A stretch of DNA of 64,000 nt from Microlunatus flavus (GTDB lineage Bacteria; Actinomycetota; Actinomycetes; Propionibacteriales; Propionibacteriaceae). The stretch covers positions 62,001 to 126,000 of the forward strand of contig NZ_FOFA01000001.1 of the NCBI RefSeq assembly GCF_900110855.1. The letters are read 5' to 3'. The notes under the pieces are model-generated. The model was not told the DNA's origin, did not search any database, and worked only from the letters and a program-made list of their open reading frames with translations. A program made the translations under genes and the position numbers. This document shows positions 40,035 through 48,282 of the stretch, in pieces. How positions within the stretch are numbered: position 1 is the first letter of the stretch; the number at the start of each line of letters is the position of its first letter.

Positions 40035-41698
40035 GTCCGTGCCCTTTCCTCGTCGGAGCGCCCGGCCAGCCTCGCGGCCAGGTCGTCCACGTCGTCGGTC
40101 AGCCCGCCCCGCGCGTCCGCCCGGTCCAGGCCGCCGACCTCGATCACTCTAGGTGCGTCGTCCGCACCGACCGCGTCGTCTGCGTCGTCGGGGGTGGTTC
40201 CCCGGGCGACCCGGACCCAGACGCGACGCGGCCTCACGAACAGCGACAGGCACAGCCCGGCCACCGCGAAGCCGATCGCGACGAGCGCGATGGGGGCGCC
40301 GGGCGAGTCGCCGACCTGCAGCTTCACCCACCGGCTCCAGCCGTCCAGCTGGACCGAGCCGAGCCCGTTGGGCAGGTCGACGCCCTGCCCCGGCGAGAGC
40401 GCCAGCCGGACGATGTCGCCCTTGTCGTTCTTGAGCTGGGTGAGGCCGGTGGTGTCGAGGGAGTAGACGTTCTCCGGCTTGCCGGTCTCCTTCGCCGGCG
40501 GCCCGGACCAGACGTTGACGAACAGCTTCGGGTCGTAGGCGTCGGGGAAGACCGAGCGCGGGCCCTGGGCGTCGACGACGGCGGTCGGCAGGAAGAAGCC
40601 CTGGAAGGCGAGCCGCTGCGGGCGCGCGTCCGGCACCTTGACCACGCCGGCGGAGGTGAAGTTACCGTCCTGCGGCAGGAAGATCACCGGACCGGAGAAG
40701 GCGACGTTGCCCTGGCCGTCCTTGACCGTGACGACGGGGGCGTAGCCGTGCCCGATCAGGTGCACGGTCGACCCGTCGACGTGCAGCGGGTGGTTGACCT
40801 CGAGCACCTCGGAGCGGGTCGGCTCCCCCGGCGCGTCGGTGACGTCGACGTCGGCCTTGAACAGGCGCGCGGCGCCCGTCTGGACGGGGCCGGTCTCGAA
40901 GGCGACCTGGAAGTCCTTGACGACCACGTTGAACGGCTTGAGGTTCGGCGCCCGGAACCAGCCGCCCGCGCTGAGGTCGTCGTACTGGGTGACGCTGTTG
41001 GAGAAGCCCTGCCCGACGACCACCACGCTGCTGCCTCGGTAGCCCCAGAGCGCGCCGACGGCCACGCCGAGCAGGAGCACGAGCAGGCTGATGTGGAAGA
41101 CCAGGTTGCCGGCCTCGCGCAGGTAGCCGCGCTCCGCGGCGACCGAGGCGCCGTTCGGGCCCTCGACGACCCGGACGCGGTAGTGCTGGCGGCGCAGGTC
41201 CGCGGCGGCCCGCTCGAGGACGCCCTCCGCCTCGTCGGCCCCGACCTCGGCCCGGGCGTACGCGGGCAGGCGGCCCAGGTTGCGGGGCGTGCGCGGCGGC
41301 TGCGCACGCAGCGCGCGAGCGTACACGCCGAGGCGCGGCACGATGCAGCCGACCAGGGAGACGAACAGCAGCAGGTAGACCGCGGAGAACCACGGCGAGG
41401 TGTAGACCGAGAACAGCCCGACCTTGTCGTAGATCGGGCCCAGCGTCGGGTGCTGGGTGAGGAAGTCGCTGACCCGGACCGGCGAGATGTGGCGCTGCGG
41501 GATCAGCGACCCGGGGACGGCGGCGACCGCGAGGGCGAAGAGCAGCACGAGCGCTGTGCGCATCGAGGTGAGCTGCGCCCACAGGAACCGCAGGGTCCCG
41601 CGCCAGCCGAGCCGGGGCAGGTCGGGACCGGCGGTCTCCGGACGGGGGTCGTCCGGGCCGTCCGCGTGTCCCGGGGGCCGGGTCTGGGTGTCGGTCAT
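40031..41698 (-). CDS. resB: Cytochrome c biogenesis protein ResB
   Basis: A 555-residue membrane protein of system II cytochrome c maturation. Three N-terminal membrane helices (LTSMRTALVLLFALAVAAVPGSLIPQ is the typical first helix; then SPWFSAVYLLLFVSLVGCIVPR), a later helix with VFHISLLVLLLGVAVGAL, a large external domain, and a final helix near GAPIALVAIGFAVAGLCLSLFVRPRRVWVR. Length matches ResB. It acts with CcsB as the haem lyase complex. It lies between ccdA and ccsB in one operon. Confidence 0.94.
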   Translation of the reverse strand: MTDTQTRPPGHADGPDDPRPETAGPDLPRLGWRGTLRFLWAQLTSMRTALVLLFALAVAAVPGSLIPQRHISPVRVSDFLTQHPTLGPIYDKVGLFSVYTSPWFSAVYLLLFVSLVGCIVPRLGVYARALRAQPPRTPRNLGRLPAYARAEVGADEAEGVLERAAADLRRQHYRVRVVEGPNGASVAAERGYLREAGNLVFHISLLVLLLGVAVGALWGYRGSSVVVVGQGFSNSVTQYDDLSAGGWFRAPNLKPFNVVVKDFQVAFETGPVQTGAARLFKADVDVTDAPGEPTRSEVLEVNHPLHVDGSTVHLIGHGYAPVVTVKDGQGNVAFSGPVIFLPQDGNFTSAGVVKVPDARPQRLAFQGFFLPTAVVDAQGPRSVFPDAYDPKLFVNVWSGPPAKETGKPENVYSLDTTGLTQLKNDKGDIVRLALSPGQGVDLPNGLGSVQLDGWSRWVKLQVGDSPGAPIALVAIGFAVAGLCLSLFVRPRRVWVRVARGTTPDDADDAVGADDAPRVIEVGGLDRADARGGLTDDVDDLAARLAGRSDEERART

Positions 41699-41723
41699 GC
41701 GCTCAGGTCGCTCGTTCCGCTGG

Positions 41724-42488
41724 TCAGATCGGGGGCGTGAAGGAGGCGAAGGTCTGCCGCAGGTCGCCGGTGATGGTCGTCCACAGCCCGGTCACGAGCA
41801 GCACCCCGACCACCACCATGAGGATGCCACCGGTGCGCAGCAGCGCCGTCTGGTGACGACGCAGGAAGCCGACGGCCCGGGCCATCCGCGTGTAGACGAG
41901 CCCGGCGACGACGAAGGGGACGCCGAGGCCGAGCGCGAAGACGAAGGCCAGGAGGGCGCCGCGCCCGGCGGTGCCCTCGTTGAGCGCGAGGCTGTAGACG
42001 ACGGCCAGCGTCGGGCCGATGCACGGCGTCCAGCCGAGCGCGAAGACCACGCCCAGCAGGGGCGCCGCGGCCACGCCGACCGCGGGCAGGCGGTGGATCC
42101 GCACCTCGCGCCGGCCGAGCGGGAGCACGCCGGCGAACATCAGCCCGAGCGCGACGATCAGGACGCCGAGGACCCGGCTGATCGCCTCGGCGTGGCTCAG
42201 GACGAGCACGCCCGCGCTGCCGATCACGGCGCCCGTGACGACGAACACCGCGGCGATGCCGAGGACGAACAGCGACGTCCCGGCGAGCATCCGGCCGCGT
42301 CGGCGGGTGCCCTCGACGACCTCCGCGGCTCCGAGCCCCGTGGCGTACGAGAGGTAGCCCGGCAGCAGCGGCACCACGCACGGGGAGAAGAAGGAGACGA
42401 GCCCGGCCGCCAGCGCCACGGGCAGGGCGAGCAGCATCGAGCCGCCGACGGCCTGCTGCGCCCAGGTGGACACGTCGAGGGGCGTCAT
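41724..42488 (-). CDS. ccdA: CcdA-type thiol-disulfide membrane transporter
   Basis: A 254-residue membrane protein with six helices and the two redox Cys of CcdA: SFFSPCVVPLLPGYLSY in the first helix and FALGWTPCIGPTLA in the fourth. It passes reducing equivalents from cytoplasmic thioredoxin to outward-facing TlpA/ResA for apocytochrome c reduction. The ATG overlaps the tlpA stop (ATGA). Assignment is firm from motif and operon. Confidence 0.95.
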   Translation of the reverse strand: MTPLDVSTWAQQAVGGSMLLALPVALAAGLVSFFSPCVVPLLPGYLSYATGLGAAEVVEGTRRRGRMLAGTSLFVLGIAAVFVVTGAVIGSAGVLVLSHAEAISRVLGVLIVALGLMFAGVLPLGRREVRIHRLPAVGVAAAPLLGVVFALGWTPCIGPTLAVVYSLALNEGTAGRGALLAFVFALGLGVPFVVAGLVYTRMARAVGFLRRHQTALLRTGGILMVVVGVLLVTGLWTTITGDLRQTFASFTPPI

Positions 42489-43072
42489 CGCCCGGCCGCG
42501 ACCTCGGCGACCATGTCGACGAGGGTCGCCTTGGAGATGGTGCCGAGCACCCGGATGGCCACCCGGCCCTGGCGGTCGAGCACCAGGGTGGACGGGATGG
42601 CGCTGGGCGGCACCTGCCCGCCGAGCCGGAGCAGCGTCTGGCCGGAGGGGTCGAAGATGCTCGGGTAGGTGATGCCCTGCGCCCGGACGAAGGCCTCCGG
42701 TGCCGCGGGGGCGGCGTCGCGGGTGTTGATCCCGACGAACTGCGCGTCGGCCTTGGTCTCCACGCTGGCGGCCTGCAGGTCGGCGGCCTCCGCGCGGCAC
42801 GGCGCGCACCAGGAGCCCCAGACGTTGATCACGAGGACCTTGCCGGCGTAGTCGCCGGTCGAGACGGTCGCGCCGTCCTTGCCGAGCTGCGGCCCGCTGA
42901 GCGCGGGCACGGCGGCGCGCTTGTCCGGGGCGACCCGCGTGAGGGCGCCGTCGGACCCGACGTAGCCCTGCTGGTCGGCGCCGCGCACGGGTTCGTCGGC
43001 GCCCGTGGCCGAGCACCCGGCGAGCAGCACGAGGCCGGCGAGGAGACCGGCCAGGGCCCCGGGCCTACGCAC
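42485..43072 (-). CDS. TlpA/ResA-like lipoprotein thioredoxin
   Basis: A 195-residue membrane-anchored thioredoxin-fold protein. The lipobox LLAGC (Cys20) follows a short signal peptide. The active site is WGSWCAPCR (WCxxC) near residues 90-98, with the cis-Pro loop PPSAIPSTLV. It should keep apocytochrome c haem-binding cysteines reduced, fed by CcdA. The GTG start at 43072 overlaps the end of the preceding phosphatase gene by 8 bp. Confidence 0.92.
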   Translation of the reverse strand: MRRPGALAGLLAGLVLLAGCSATGADEPVRGADQQGYVGSDGALTRVAPDKRAAVPALSGPQLGKDGATVSTGDYAGKVLVINVWGSWCAPCRAEAADLQAASVETKADAQFVGINTRDAAPAAPEAFVRAQGITYPSIFDPSGQTLLRLGGQVPPSAIPSTLVLDRQGRVAIRVLGTISKATLVDMVAEVAAGR

Positions 43073-43724
43073 CGGCGACGAACTTGGTCGGGGGCGGGCC
43101 GGCGTAGAGCTCGGCGGCGGGCTCGGTGTAGTCGACGGAGGCGACCCGTCCGTCGAGCAGGGTCAGGGAGGTGACGCTGGCGAGGCGGCACTCGCGCTTG
43201 CGCGGGTCGTGCGCCAGCCGGCGGCCCTCGGCGTCGCAGCGCGCCATCCAGATCGGCAGCTGGTGGGAGACGATCACGGCCTCGTGGCCGCGCGCCTCCT
43301 CCTCCGCGTCACGGATCGCGAGGCGCATGCGCGCGACGATCTCGCGGTAGGGCTCGCCCCACGTCGGGCGCAGGGCGTTGCGGAAGAGCCACCAGCTCTG
43401 GGGGCGCCGGATGGTGCCCATCAGGCTGACCTTGATGCCTTCGAGGTAGTTGTCGGCCTCGATCACGCGGCCGTCCGTCGTCACGGGCAGCCCGACGTTC
43501 GCGGCGATCGGCTCCATCGTCTCCTGGGCCCGCTCGAGCGGCGAGCAGCGCAGGTGCACGACGTCGCGGCCGCGCAGGTGCTCGGCGACGAGCCCGGCCA
43601 TCGCCCGACCGGTCTCGGAGAGGTGGTAGTCGGGCAGGCGACCGTAGATGAGGCCGACGGGGTTGTAGACCTCGCCGTGACGCACCAGGTGGACGATGGT
43701 CCGGATCGGGGTGCGCTCGCTCAT
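43065..43724 (-). CDS. Histidine phosphatase-family protein
   Basis: A 219-residue protein of the phosphoglycerate mutase-like histidine phosphatase superfamily. VHLVRHGEVYNP contains the catalytic RHG, LRCSPLERAQETMEPI the second Arg region, and EAVIVSHQLPIW the second catalytic His. Its gene occupies the same place in the haem/cytochrome operon as Rv0525 in mycobacteria. Substrate unknown; a role linked to haem synthesis is only suggested by constant position. Confidence 0.87.
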   Translation of the reverse strand: MSERTPIRTIVHLVRHGEVYNPVGLIYGRLPDYHLSETGRAMAGLVAEHLRGRDVVHLRCSPLERAQETMEPIAANVGLPVTTDGRVIEADNYLEGIKVSLMGTIRRPQSWWLFRNALRPTWGEPYREIVARMRLAIRDAEEEARGHEAVIVSHQLPIWMARCDAEGRRLAHDPRKRECRLASVTSLTLLDGRVASVDYTEPAAELYAGPPPTKFVAGA

Positions 43725-45055
43725 CAGGCCTCCGCCCCGGCCGCCGCCGCGGCAGCCGCCGGCAGAGCGCTGACGACCCGGTCGAGGGCCGCGTCGTCGT
43801 GGGCGCTGGAGAGGAACCAGCCCTCGTACGCGCTGGGCGGCAGGTAGACGCCGCTGTCGAGCATCGAGTGGAAGAAGGCGGCGTAGCGCGTCGTCACCTG
43901 GGTCGACGCGGTCGCGTAGTCGGCCACGGCGTCCACGTCCTCGCCGACGAAGAACACGCTGAACAAGTTCCCCGCGGCCTGGATGACGTGCGGCACACCG
44001 GCCGCGGAGAGGGCGGCGGCGACCTCGCGCTGCAGCAGCGCCGCGGCGCGGTCGACGTGCGCGTAGACCTCGGGCGTCGCCAGCCGCAGCGTGGTGAGGC
44101 CGGCGGCGGTGGCGACGGGGTTCCCCGAGAGGGTGCCCGCCTGGTAGACCCCGCCGACCGGCGCCAGGCTGTGCATGAGCTCGGCGCGACCGCCGAACGC
44201 GGCGGCCGGGAACCCGCCGCCCATCACCTTGCCGAACGTCATGAGGTCGGGCTCGACGCCGTCGATGCCGAACTGGCCGGAGGCCGTGACCCGGAAGCCG
44301 GTCATCACCTCGTCGCTGATGAACAGCGCGCCGTGCTCGTGGCAGAGGTCGGCGAGGAACCGGTTGAAGCCGACCCCGTCCTCCTCGCCCGGCGGGACGA
44401 CGCCCATGTTCCCGCAGGCGGCCTCGCTGATCAGGCAGGCGATCTGGTCGCCGTAGGTCGCGAACGCCTCGCGCACCGCGGCGCGGTCGTTGTACTCGAC
44501 GACGATGGTGTCGGCGGTCGTCGCCTCGGTCACGCCCGGGGTGCCGGGGATCGCGAGCGTCGCGACGCCCGAGCCGGCCGACGCGAGCAGCGCGTCGACG
44601 TGGCCGTGGTAGCAGCCGGCGAACTTGACGATCTTGTCGCGGCCGGTGATCCCGCGGGCCAGCCGGAGCACCGACATGGTGGCCTCGGTGCCGCTGTTGA
44701 CCAGGCGCACCATCTCGACCGGCGTGCGCTCGACGATCGCCGCGGCCAGGTCGACCTCGGCCGTCGTCGGGGCGCCGTAGGAGGTGCCGTGCTGCGCGGC
44801 CGCCGTCACCGCGCCGATGACCTCGGGGTGCGCGTGGCCGAGCAGCATCGGGCCCCACGAGCAGATGAGGTCGACGAGCTCGTGGCCGTCGAGGTCGTAG
44901 AGGTACGGCCCCTGAGCCCGCGCGATGAAGCGCGGGGTGCCGCCGACCGAGCGGAAGGCGCGGACGGGCGAGTTCACGCCGCCCGGGATGACCTGCTGCG
45001 CGCGGGCGAAGGCGGCGGCGGAGGCGGTGTCGGCGGCCTGCTGCAGCGCGGTCAC
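43724..45055 (-). CDS. hemL: Glutamate-1-semialdehyde 2,1-aminomutase
   Basis: A 443-residue PLP enzyme that converts glutamate-1-semialdehyde to 5-aminolevulinate in the C5 haem pathway. [14 protein letters not shown] at the N-terminus, [29 protein letters not shown] and the PLP-Lys motif [11 protein letters not shown] (near residue 270) are characteristic. The usual EPVAGN segment reads EAACGN here, a small deviation. The GTG at 45055 overlaps the hemB stop (GTGA); a longer reading from 45088 adds unconserved residues. Confidence 0.95.
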   Translation of the reverse strand: MTALQQAADTASAAAFARAQQVIPGGVNSPVRAFRSVGGTPRFIARAQGPYLYDLDGHELVDLICSWGPMLLGHAHPEVIGAVTAAAQHGTSYGAPTTAEVDLAAAIVERTPVEMVRLVNSGTEATMSVLRLARGITGRDKIVKFAGCYHGHVDALLASAGSGVATLAIPGTPGVTEATTADTIVVEYNDRAAVREAFATYGDQIACLISEAACGNMGVVPPGEEDGVGFNRFLADLCHEHGALFISDEVMTGFRVTASGQFGIDGVEPDLMTFGKVMGGGFPAAAFGGRAELMHSLAPVGGVYQAGTLSGNPVATAAGLTTLRLATPEVYAHVDRAAALLQREVAAALSAAGVPHVIQAAGNLFSVFFVGEDVDAVADYATASTQVTTRYAAFFHSMLDSGVYLPPSAYEGWFLSSAHDDAALDRVVSALPAAAAAAAGAEA

Positions 45056-46047
45056 CGGCGACCCGCCTCGGCCCAGCGCTGCGCCCACTCGAGGGCCCAG
45101 TAGGTGAGGACGGTGTCGGCCCCGGCCCGCCGGATCGACGTCAGCGTCTCGGCGACCGCGGCGTCCCGGTTGATCCAGCCGTTCGCGGCGGCGGCCTCGA
45201 CCATCGCGTACTCGCCGGAGATGTTGTACGCCGCGACCGGCACGTCGACGGCCTCGCGCACCGCGCGGATGACGTCGAGGTAGGCCAGCGCCGGCTTGAC
45301 CATGACCATGTCCGCGCCCTCGGCCAGGTCGAGCGCGACCTCGCGCAGGGCCTCACGGAGGTTGGCGCCGTCCTGCTGGTAGGTCTTGCGGTCGCCCGTG
45401 AGGGAGGACGCGACGGCCTCGCGGAACGGGCCGTAGAAGGCCGAGGTGTACTTCGCCGCGTACGCGAGGATCGCCGTGTCGTGGTGACCGGCCGCCTCGA
45501 GCGCGTCGCGGATGGCGCCGACCTGGCCGTCCATCATCCCGCTGGGGGCGACGACGTGGGCGCCGACCTCGGCGTGGAGGACCGCCATCTGCGCGTACAG
45601 CTCGACGGTGGCGTCGTTGTCGACCGTGCCCGACGGCGTGAGCACGCCGCAGTGGCCGTGGCTGGTGAACTCGTCGAGGCAGACGTCGGTCATCACCAGG
45701 CAGTCGTCGCCGACCTCCTGGCGGACCGCGCGCACGGCCTCGGTGAGGATGCCGTGCGGGTCGAGGGCACCCGAGCCCTGCGCGTCCTTGACCTCGGGGA
45801 TGCCGAAGAGCATGACGCCGGCCAGCCCGGCGTGCGCGGCTTCGACGGCCGTCTTGCGGAGCGTGTCGAGCGTGTGCTGGACGACGCCGGGCATCGAGGT
45901 GATCGGGCGGGGCTCGCGCAGGCCCTCCGCCACGAAGAGCGGCAGCACCAGCCGGCGGGGCTCGACGCTGGTCTCGGCCACCATCGAACGCATCGCCGGC
46001 GAGGTCCGCAGCCGGCGCGGGCGCTGGCGGAGCGACATCTCAGGCAC
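45052..46047 (-). CDS. hemB: Porphobilinogen synthase (delta-aminolevulinate dehydratase)
   Basis: A 331-residue enzyme that condenses two 5-aminolevulinate to porphobilinogen. Both Schiff-base lysines are present, in [14 protein letters not shown] and [12 protein letters not shown]. The metal site reads [14 protein letters not shown], intermediate between the three-Cys zinc and the Asp-type magnesium sites, as in mycobacteria. It starts at GTG 46047 with a TAGATT -10 box 6 nt upstream (leaderless) and heads the seven-gene hemB-to-ccsB operon. A pair of DnaA boxes lies just upstream of its promoter. Confidence 0.96.
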   Translation of the reverse strand: MPEMSLRQRPRRLRTSPAMRSMVAETSVEPRRLVLPLFVAEGLREPRPITSMPGVVQHTLDTLRKTAVEAAHAGLAGVMLFGIPEVKDAQGSGALDPHGILTEAVRAVRQEVGDDCLVMTDVCLDEFTSHGHCGVLTPSGTVDNDATVELYAQMAVLHAEVGAHVVAPSGMMDGQVGAIRDALEAAGHHDTAILAYAAKYTSAFYGPFREAVASSLTGDRKTYQQDGANLREALREVALDLAEGADMVMVKPALAYLDVIRAVREAVDVPVAAYNISGEYAMVEAAAANGWINRDAAVAETLTSIRRAGADTVLTYWALEWAQRWAEAGRR

Positions 46048-46053
46048 CTGCCC

Positions 46054-46059
46054 AATCTA
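46054..46059 (-). promoter_or_regulatory. -10 box of leaderless hemB operon
   Basis: TAGATT on the minus strand ends 6 nt before the hemB GTG, identifying the promoter of the haem/cytochrome operon. Confidence 0.6.
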
Positions 46060-46090
46060 GTCGCCCACCAGCCGGAACAGTGTTGTCCGC

Positions 46091-46112
46091 TTGTCCACAG
46101 TCCTGTGGAAAA
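46091..46112. promoter_or_regulatory. Pair of inverted DnaA boxes upstream of hemB
   Basis: TTGTCCACA (46091-46099), identical to the Streptomyces-type DnaA box, faces TTTTCCACA on the opposite strand (46104-46112), 4 bp apart. They lie about 45-65 bp upstream of the hemB start in the divergent intergenic region. Confidence 0.5.
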
Positions 46113-46218
46113 CCTCACGACGGGGCTCGCATCCGGTCGGTCTGGAGCCAGCTGCGGGCATGGACCGCACCGGCGCGCACGACGCCGGCATCCCGCCCCG
46201 GCTGCCGCCCCTCGAGGA

Positions 46219-46521
46219 GTGGCCCCGCTGCGCACGCAGGCCAAGCTGCACCACCACCGGCGCGGCCTGATGGGGCCGCTCGGCTTCACCGTCCGGCGGC
46301 TGTGCGCGCACGTCCAGCAGGGCGACCACCACGGCCGTATCGCCGTCCTGCTCAGCCGTCCCGGGCGTGCCGCGCTCTGCGCCAGCGACCGCCGGTGGGG
46401 CCGCGCGCTCGTCGACTCGGCCCGCAGGAGCGGCGTATGGCTCGCACCGTTGCACCTCGCGAACGACGAGGTGCTGGGTCCGCTGACCGGCGACGACCTG
46501 CTGGTGCCGCGCGGCCGATGA
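46219..46521 (+). CDS. Small unknown protein, probably frameshifted at its 5' end
   Basis: A 100-codon frame (from GTG 46219) with very strong GC third-position bias, reading VAPLRTQAKLHHHRRG...GFTVRRLCAHVQQGDHHGRIAVLLSRPG, and ending LTGDDLLVPRGR. No family was recognised. The GTG has no properly spaced ribosome-binding site. Upstream, another frame from ATG 46160 (MDRTGAHDAGIPPRLPPLEEW) shows the same coding bias and loses it exactly where this frame begins, at a CCCC run near 46223-46226. Adding one base there would give a single protein of about 120 residues. It may be a frameshifted gene or carry a sequencing error. Confidence 0.5.
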   Translation: MAPLRTQAKLHHHRRGLMGPLGFTVRRLCAHVQQGDHHGRIAVLLSRPGRAALCASDRRWGRALVDSARRSGVWLAPLHLANDEVLGPLTGDDLLVPRGR

Positions 46522-46576
46522 CTGCGCTCCTCGACGGAGGTCTGCACCGCAGGAGCGGATCGGGAGGAGACGCGGG

Positions 46577-47662
46577 ATGAGCGAGACGGTGCTGCTGGTC
46601 GGGACGCGCAAAGGCCTGTGGATCGGGCGGTCCGACGGGGCGCGACGACGCTGGGACTGGTCGGCGCCCGAGCTCCTCATGCAGGGCGTGTACGGGCTCG
46701 GCATCGACACCCGCGGCGCCGCGCCGCGGCTGTTTGCGAGCGGGACGAGCGAGCACTGGGGTCCGGGCGTCTACCGTTCCGACGACCTCGGCCGGACCTG
46801 GCGCGAGAACGAGGGCGTCTCCGTCCGCTTCCCGGCCGACCTGGGCAGCAGCGTGGAGCGGGTCTGGCAGATCCAGCCGGGCGGCGAGGCCGAGCCGGAC
46901 GTCGTCTGGGCTGGCACGCAGCCCTCGGCGCTGTTCCGCTCGGAGGACCGGGGCGAGTCGTTCAGCCTCGTGCGGTCGCTGTGGGACCACCCGCACCGCC
47001 CGCAGTGGGGCGCGGGCTTCGGCGGGCAGGCGATCCACACGATCGTCCCGCACCCGACCGACCCGCGGCAGGTGACGGTGGCGATGTCGACCGGCGGGGT
47101 CTACCGCACCACCGACGGGGGCCAGAGCTGGGCGCCGGCGAACGTGGGGATCAAGGCGTACTTCTTCCCCGACCCCTGGCCCGAGTTCGGTCAGTGCGTG
47201 CACAAGGTGGCGGCGCACCCGTCGGCGCCGCAGCGGCTGTTCGCGCAGAACCACCACGGCGTCTACCGCTCCGACGACGGCGGCGCGCGGTGGGTGTCCA
47301 TCGCCGAGGGGCTGCCGGCCGACTTCGGCTTCCCGATCGTCGTGCACCCGCACCAGCCCGAGACCGTGTACGTCTTCCCGCTCGTCGCGGACGGCGCGCG
47401 GATCCCGCCCGACGGCCGCGCTCGCGTCTGGCGCTCGACCGACGCGGGCGAGACGTGGACGCCCTCGGAGGCCGGGCTGCCCGACGGCTTCTGGTCGGCG
47501 GTGATGCGCGACGCCATGACCACCGACCGGGCCAACCAGGCTGGGCTCTACCTCGGGGCCCGCGACGGCACGGTCTGGGCCAGCCTCGACGACGGCGAGT
47601 CCTGGACGCAGATCGCCGCCCACCTGCCCGACGTGCTGTCCGTGCGCGCCGCTGTGGTCTGA
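46577..47662 (+). CDS. BNR/sialidase-like beta-propeller protein
   Basis: A 361-residue cytoplasmic protein made of beta-propeller repeats with Asp-box motifs (SxDxGxTW): SDDLGRTW, SEDRGESF, TTDGGQSW, SDDGGARW, STDAGETW and SLDDGESW, six in all. The N-terminus ETVLLVGTRKGLWIGRSD is typical of the WD40/YVTN/BNR-like family common in actinomycetes. No catalytic sialidase residues (RIP motif, Tyr-Glu pair) were recognised and no signal peptide is present, so it is probably not an enzyme on exported glycans. Function unknown. GGAGGAGACGCGGG precedes the ATG. Confidence 0.8.
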   Translation: MSETVLLVGTRKGLWIGRSDGARRRWDWSAPELLMQGVYGLGIDTRGAAPRLFASGTSEHWGPGVYRSDDLGRTWRENEGVSVRFPADLGSSVERVWQIQPGGEAEPDVVWAGTQPSALFRSEDRGESFSLVRSLWDHPHRPQWGAGFGGQAIHTIVPHPTDPRQVTVAMSTGGVYRTTDGGQSWAPANVGIKAYFFPDPWPEFGQCVHKVAAHPSAPQRLFAQNHHGVYRSDDGGARWVSIAEGLPADFGFPIVVHPHQPETVYVFPLVADGARIPPDGRARVWRSTDAGETWTPSEAGLPDGFWSAVMRDAMTTDRANQAGLYLGARDGTVWASLDDGESWTQIAAHLPDVLSVRAAVV

Positions 47663-47725
47663 AGCCCCCGCGCAGCCGGTCGTCGGGGGCTGTCGCTCCC
47701 GCCCGGGATGCGGCAGCGTGGACCC

Positions 47726-48136
47726 ATGCCCGATCCACTGGCTCACGCGCCCCTGTTCGACCTCGTCATCGTCGACTGCGCAGACCCCGAGACGCTCGGC
47801 CGCTTCTACGCGGACCTGCTCGGCTGGTCGATCCGTGAGGACTCCGACGAAGGCTGGGTCGACCTCGTCCCCCCGCGAGGCGGCCTCGGCGCCGACAACC
47901 CGGAGGGCCAGACGACGATCGCCTTCCAGCGGATCCCCGACTTCGTCCCGCCGACCTGGCCGGGCGGCGCGCACCCGCAGCAGATGCACCTCGACTTCTC
48001 CGTCGGCGACATCGACGCCGCCGAGCCGCGGGTCCTCGCGCTCGGCGCGACACGGCACCCGCACCAGCCGGCGACGGACGGCGGGTTCCGCGTCTACCTG
48101 GACCCGGCCGGCCACCCCTTCTGCCTGATTCGCTGA
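47726..48136 (+). CDS. VOC-family (glyoxalase/bleomycin resistance-like) protein
   Basis: A 136-residue protein with the paired beta-alpha-beta-beta-beta modules of the vicinal-oxygen-chelate superfamily: LFDLVIVDCADPETLGRFYADLLGWSIRED in the first half and MHLDFSVGDIDAAEPRVLALGATRH and FRVYLDPAGHPFCLIR in the second. The likely metal ligands are His in MHLDF and an acidic residue near the end of each module. Function cannot be set more closely. ATG 47726 is preferred; ATG 47708 is possible. Confidence 0.82.
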   Translation: MPDPLAHAPLFDLVIVDCADPETLGRFYADLLGWSIREDSDEGWVDLVPPRGGLGADNPEGQTTIAFQRIPDFVPPTWPGGAHPQQMHLDFSVGDIDAAEPRVLALGATRHPHQPATDGGFRVYLDPAGHPFCLIR

Positions 48137-48199
48137 CTCCTCTCGGACAGATCTCCCCGTACATGTAACGACGCGCGGGTCCCGTGCGATGAAGGAGGG

Positions 48200-48247
48200 G
48201 AAGTCGGCGCCCTACCTGAACCCCCGAGCAGGCATGGCGCCGACTTC
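48200..48247. terminator. 12-bp inverted repeat between converging genes
   Basis: Perfect arms (48200-48211 and 48236-48247), each ending in the self-complementary GGCGCC, around a 24-nt loop. It lies between the VOC gene and the converging HNH gene, so a two-way terminator is likely. Confidence 0.6.
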
Positions 48248-48282
48248 TCTACGTTCCCAGCACCTCGTCCTGCGTCCACTCG

